Shown here: piece by piece, positions 14,163 to 16,212 of the stretch
Position numbering within the stretch: position 1 is the first letter of the stretch
How the letters are laid out: every line of letters begins with the position of its first letter
Assembly: GCA_009702405.1 (NCBI GenBank)
Contig: WLIC01000003.1
Span: forward strand, 1-16,212
Length of the DNA stretch: 16,212 nt
From: Actinomycetota bacterium
GTDB lineage: Bacteria; Actinomycetota; Actinomycetes; Actinomycetales; Microbacteriaceae
Reading direction: 5' to 3'
Notes under the pieces: model-generated
Told to the model about the DNA's origin: nothing
Seen by the model: the letters and a program-made list of their open reading frames with translations, nothing else
Database searches by the model: none
Position numbers and translations under genes: made by a program

Positions 14163-14594
14163 ATGCCTAGTAAAGAAGAGTTAGTAGCTCACTTCTCAAG
14201 CCGATTAGCGTTTGAGACTGATGCTTCAGATGTTCATTCTGATATGGATGAAGGTAAGAAGTTTGTTCTAGTTGATGTTAGAGGGCAGAGCTCTTGGGAT
14301 CAGGGTCGAGTAAAGGGTGCAATACATATGCATCACTCAGAGATAGCTGAGAGAGCCCCTAAAGAGATTCCACTTGATATGCCAGTAGTTGTTTACTGCT
14401 GGGGTCCTGGCTGTAATGGAGCTCACCGAGGTGCTTTGAACTTTGCTCTTCTTGGTTACCAAGTGAAGGAAATGATTGGTGGCTTTGAGTATTGGGCTCG
14501 TGAAGGTTACCCAGTAGTAACTGATGCAGGACCTGTTCTTCGTGAGAAAGATCCATTGACTGTCCCTGTTAACTCACCGACCTGTGATTGCTAG
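14163..14594 (+). CDS. Rhodanese-like sulfurtransferase
   Basis: This 143-residue single rhodanese domain begins after a helix of about 20 residues. Visible landmarks are VLVDVRGQSSWDQGRVKGAIHM (35-56, the CH2A-type motif), VVVYCWGPGCNGAHRGA (75-91), which is the active-site loop, and EMIGGFEYWAREGYP (103-117). Cys79, aligned with the usual VVYC, should carry the persulfide; Cys84 lies in the same loop. The CWGPGCNGA form recurs in a known subgroup of rhodanese proteins. A CDC end gives two more cysteines at 141 and 143, unusual and possibly redox-active. It is cytoplasmic, with no signal peptide. Its role is likely sulfur transfer or thiol chemistry; the physiological donor is unknown. Confidence 0.92.
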   Translation: MPSKEELVAHFSSRLAFETDASDVHSDMDEGKKFVLVDVRGQSSWDQGRVKGAIHMHHSEIAERAPKEIPLDMPVVVYCWGPGCNGAHRGALNFALLGYQVKEMIGGFEYWAREGYPVVTDAGPVLREKDPLTVPVNSPTCDC

Positions 14595-14612
14595 CTAATC
14601 TCAATTAGCACT

Positions 14613-14639
14613 GCCTGACCTTCGATTGATAAGTCAGGC
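14613..14639 (+). terminator. Terminator-like hairpins after the rhodanese gene
   Basis: GCCTGAC (14613-14619) pairs with GTCAGGC (14633-14639), followed by CTTCTTGCGGGTTTGATTTTT. A smaller hairpin GCTAAT/ATTAGC (14594-14609) starts at the stop codon. The U-rich tail is interrupted, so termination is plausible rather than certain. Confidence 0.55.
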
Positions 14640-14685
14640 TTCTTGCGGGTTTGATTTTTAATCATCCAATTGAATCTTTCAAACC

Positions 14686-14691
14686 TAGTAT
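14686..14691 (+). promoter_or_regulatory. -10 box of the GH16 gene (leaderless)
   Basis: TAGTAT ends 6 nt before ATG 14698, the same spacing as in the two preceding genes. No ribosome site is present. Confidence 0.5.
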
Positions 14692-14697
14692 TGACCT

Positions 14698-15861
14698 ATG
14701 AAGGTAAAAACAATTGGTTTCGTAACTGCAGTTCTATTGGCATTGGCGGCGTTCTCAGCCCCAAGTCTTACCAATCCTGCTACTGCAAGTACAACCAGTT
14801 TCACAGTGACCTTCGATGCTAACGGCGGATCTGGGGTAATGCCTAAACAGGTCATACCAACTAAAGGTAAGGCCCTGCTTTCAGTTAGATACGTCAGAGA
14901 CTCTCACCTTTTTATTGGCTGGTCTATTAATAGGACCGGTGTTGTCAAATACCAAAACGGTGCAGTCATTAAACCTAAGAGCAAATTAACTCTCTATGCC
15001 CAATGGAAGACAACAGTTACTAGACCTGTTTTAGTTGGCTATCAACTTGGCAAGTTGCTCTGGTCTGATTCCTTTACTGGACCTAATGGCGATCTAATTG
15101 ACAGCACTAACTGGACGGCTAGGTACTGCGGTCACTCAAACGATAACGGCGGTGGAACCTGCCACAACTCAGAAAAGCAATGGTACACACCAGACGCTAT
15201 TCGACTTGATGGCACTGCTCAAGGAAATGCTGTTATCACTACAAAGAAGGTAACTGTTGCCCCTACCAACGCAGGTAGCTGTTTGTCTGCACCTTGCAGC
15301 TTTACCAGTGGTCGGTTCGACACTCAAAAGAAAGTTTCCTTCAAATACGGATACATCGAAACTCGAATAAAGATGCCTGCAGGCGGAGCTAACTGGCCAG
15401 CGTTCTGGGCTCTTGGAGACTCAATGTCAGATGTAGGTTGGCCTTTGGCTGGCGAGATAGACATCGCTGAGCAAGGGGGGAACTTACCTATGAGAAACTC
15501 AGCAGCAGTGCACTTTTCGAAAACTAATCAAGCCACTTGCTGTGCTAACCATGAGTATGTTTCTGGCGAAGAAAAGAATTTCACAAACTATCAATCTGGT
15601 TTCCATACCTATGGGCTTGCTTGGCTACCGGATCGACTTGAGTTCTATATCGACAGGGAAGTGTTCTGGACTGTAACTCCAACCAATGTGCATGGATACT
15701 GGTCATTCAATAAGCCGTTCTTCTTGATTTTGAATAATGCTGTTGGTGGTTCAGGTGGCTTCGGTGGAAACTACACAGGATGGTCTGAAAGTAAGACAAT
15801 CATTGATTATGTTCACGCCTGGGAGTTAAACGGACAGGGTTCTGTAGTTAAGAAACCGTAG
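14698..15861 (+). CDS. Secreted GH16 beta-glucanase (laminarinase-like) with N-terminal InlB-type repeat
   Basis: This is a 387-residue exported enzyme. A signal peptide (1-31, ending near ATA-S) precedes a Flg_new/InlB B-repeat (about 33-101, FTVTFDANGG...YAQW), a small beta-grasp adhesion module. The GH16 catalytic domain spans about 112-375. The active-site motif GEIDIAEQ gives Glu253 as nucleophile, Asp255 as helper and Glu258 as acid/base, in the E-x-D-x-x-E form of the laminarinase branch. Other landmarks are GYIETRIKMPAGGANWPAFWALG (about 218-240) and HTYGLAWLPDRLEFYIDRE (about 303-321). Cysteines in YCGHSNDNGGGTCHN and CLSAPC may form disulfides. The expected substrate is beta-1,3- or mixed beta-glucan such as algal laminarin. 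The InlB-type repeat may tether the enzyme to the surface. The GNAT gene follows after 15 nt. Confidence 0.93.
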   Translation: MKVKTIGFVTAVLLALAAFSAPSLTNPATASTTSFTVTFDANGGSGVMPKQVIPTKGKALLSVRYVRDSHLFIGWSINRTGVVKYQNGAVIKPKSKLTLYAQWKTTVTRPVLVGYQLGKLLWSDSFTGPNGDLIDSTNWTARYCGHSNDNGGGTCHNSEKQWYTPDAIRLDGTAQGNAVITTKKVTVAPTNAGSCLSAPCSFTSGRFDTQKKVSFKYGYIETRIKMPAGGANWPAFWALGDSMSDVGWPLAGEIDIAEQGGNLPMRNSAAVHFSKTNQATCCANHEYVSGEEKNFTNYQSGFHTYGLAWLPDRLEFYIDREVFWTVTPTNVHGYWSFNKPFFLILNNAVGGSGGFGGNYTGWSESKTIIDYVHAWELNGQGSVVKKP

Positions 15862-15876
15862 GGAAAGAATTTCTAA

Positions 15877-16212
15877 ATGCCCATAACTATTCGCAAAATA
15901 GCAGACCAAGACAAAGCAGCTTGGCTACCTCTTTACCTTGCCTATCTAAAGTTCTATGAGAGCGAACCTGATGAATATTCAACCGAATTACTTTGGTCTC
16001 GTCTAACCAAAGAGAACCCAGAGATTCAAGCCTTAGTAGCCGAGGTTGACGGTGTAGTGGTTGGTGTCTGTCATTTTCACTATCAACTAACAACCTGGTC
16101 TAAAACTTGGCACTGCTACCTTGAAGATCTTTATGTTGATGAGAGCTCAAGAGGTAAAGGTGTTGCACCTGCTCTTATAGCTGAAGTAAAGAAGCTAGCT
16201 CTTGAAAACAAG
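15877..16212 (+). CDS. GNAT-family N-acetyltransferase (partial, cut by the right edge)
   Basis: The frame is open from ATG 15877 to the window edge (112 residues). AGGGAAAG lies about 9 nt before the ATG. The N-terminus MPITIRKIADQDKAAWLPLYLAYLKFYE, the central strand ALVAEVDGVVVGVCHFHYQ, and CYLEDLYVDESSRGKGVAPALIAE near 90-113 show GNAT motifs; R-G-K-G-V-A is the acetyl-CoA pyrophosphate loop. It should transfer an acetyl group to a small-molecule or protein amine; the substrate is unknown. It is separated from the GH16 stop by 15 nt and is probably cotranscribed with it. The C-terminal 30 to 50 residues are missing. Confidence 0.9.
   Translation, partial: MPITIRKIADQDKAAWLPLYLAYLKFYESEPDEYSTELLWSRLTKENPEIQALVAEVDGVVVGVCHFHYQLTTWSKTWHCYLEDLYVDESSRGKGVAPALIAEVKKLALENK

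Noticed and set aside
15887..16093. Minus-strand frame opposite the GNAT gene
   Set aside because: It is opposite a clear acetyltransferase with intact acetyl-CoA motif and has no supported product.
1..16212. CRISPR array, rRNA gene or insertion sequence
   Set aside because: No regularly spaced short repeats, rRNA-like sequence or transposase frame with terminal inverted repeats was seen.

Overview
The window looks like chromosomal DNA of a small-genome actinomycete of moderate to low G+C, most likely a planktonic Microbacteriaceae-type lineage. The basis is promoter -10 boxes of the TANNNT kind, several apparently leaderless genes, a divergent tRNA-Ser(GCU)/tRNA-Arg(ACG) pair of a kind I associate with Actinobacteria, and secreted proteins with IPT/TIG repeats and an OmpA-like C-terminus. 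This placement is inference; no marker gene in the window settles it.

Region 1 (1-3972) is a sugar-type uptake locus. A LacI-family repressor on the minus strand (cut by the left edge) is divergent from a four-gene operon: lipoprotein substrate-binding protein, permease, single-domain ATPase, and a small antibiotic-biosynthesis-monooxygenase (ABM) fold protein. An 18-bp perfect palindrome centred on CG sits just in front of the binding-protein gene and is the likely operator. No catabolic enzyme is present, so the substrate is unknown.

Region 2 (3973-5681) holds a lipoprotein with an Amidase_6-type cysteine amidase domain, a membrane-anchored DUF4839 protein, and a remnant of a TM2-domain membrane protein that has lost its N-terminal half.

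Region 3 (5689-7114) holds divergent tRNA-Ser(GCU) and tRNA-Arg(ACG) genes. The last 42 bp of the tRNA-Arg region are repeated exactly 1122 bp downstream. Between the copies lie one leucine-rich-repeat gene and, near the right copy, two perfect tandem 11-bp repeats that resemble integrase arm-binding sites. I read this as a very small tRNA-integrated element, or the remnant of one, that carries no integrase.

Region 4 (7275-13574) is a single giant gene for a 2099-residue secreted protein. It has a cadherin-like domain, many IPT/TIG-like immunoglobulin-fold units, YDG/MBG-like modules, a recent tandem IPT duplication, and a C-terminal OmpA-like domain in which the usual peptidoglycan-contacting Asp appears to be His.

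Region 5 (13575-16212) holds a PhnB-like VOC protein, a rhodanese, a secreted GH16 beta-glucanase with an N-terminal InlB-type repeat, and the start of a GNAT acetyltransferase. The first three of these genes each have a TANNNT box exactly 6 nt before the ATG and no Shine-Dalgarno sequence, which points to leaderless transcripts. The giant surface protein and the GH16 enzyme suggest an interest in particles or polysaccharides, and the ABC importer could take up small sugars, but no functional link among them is shown by the sequence.
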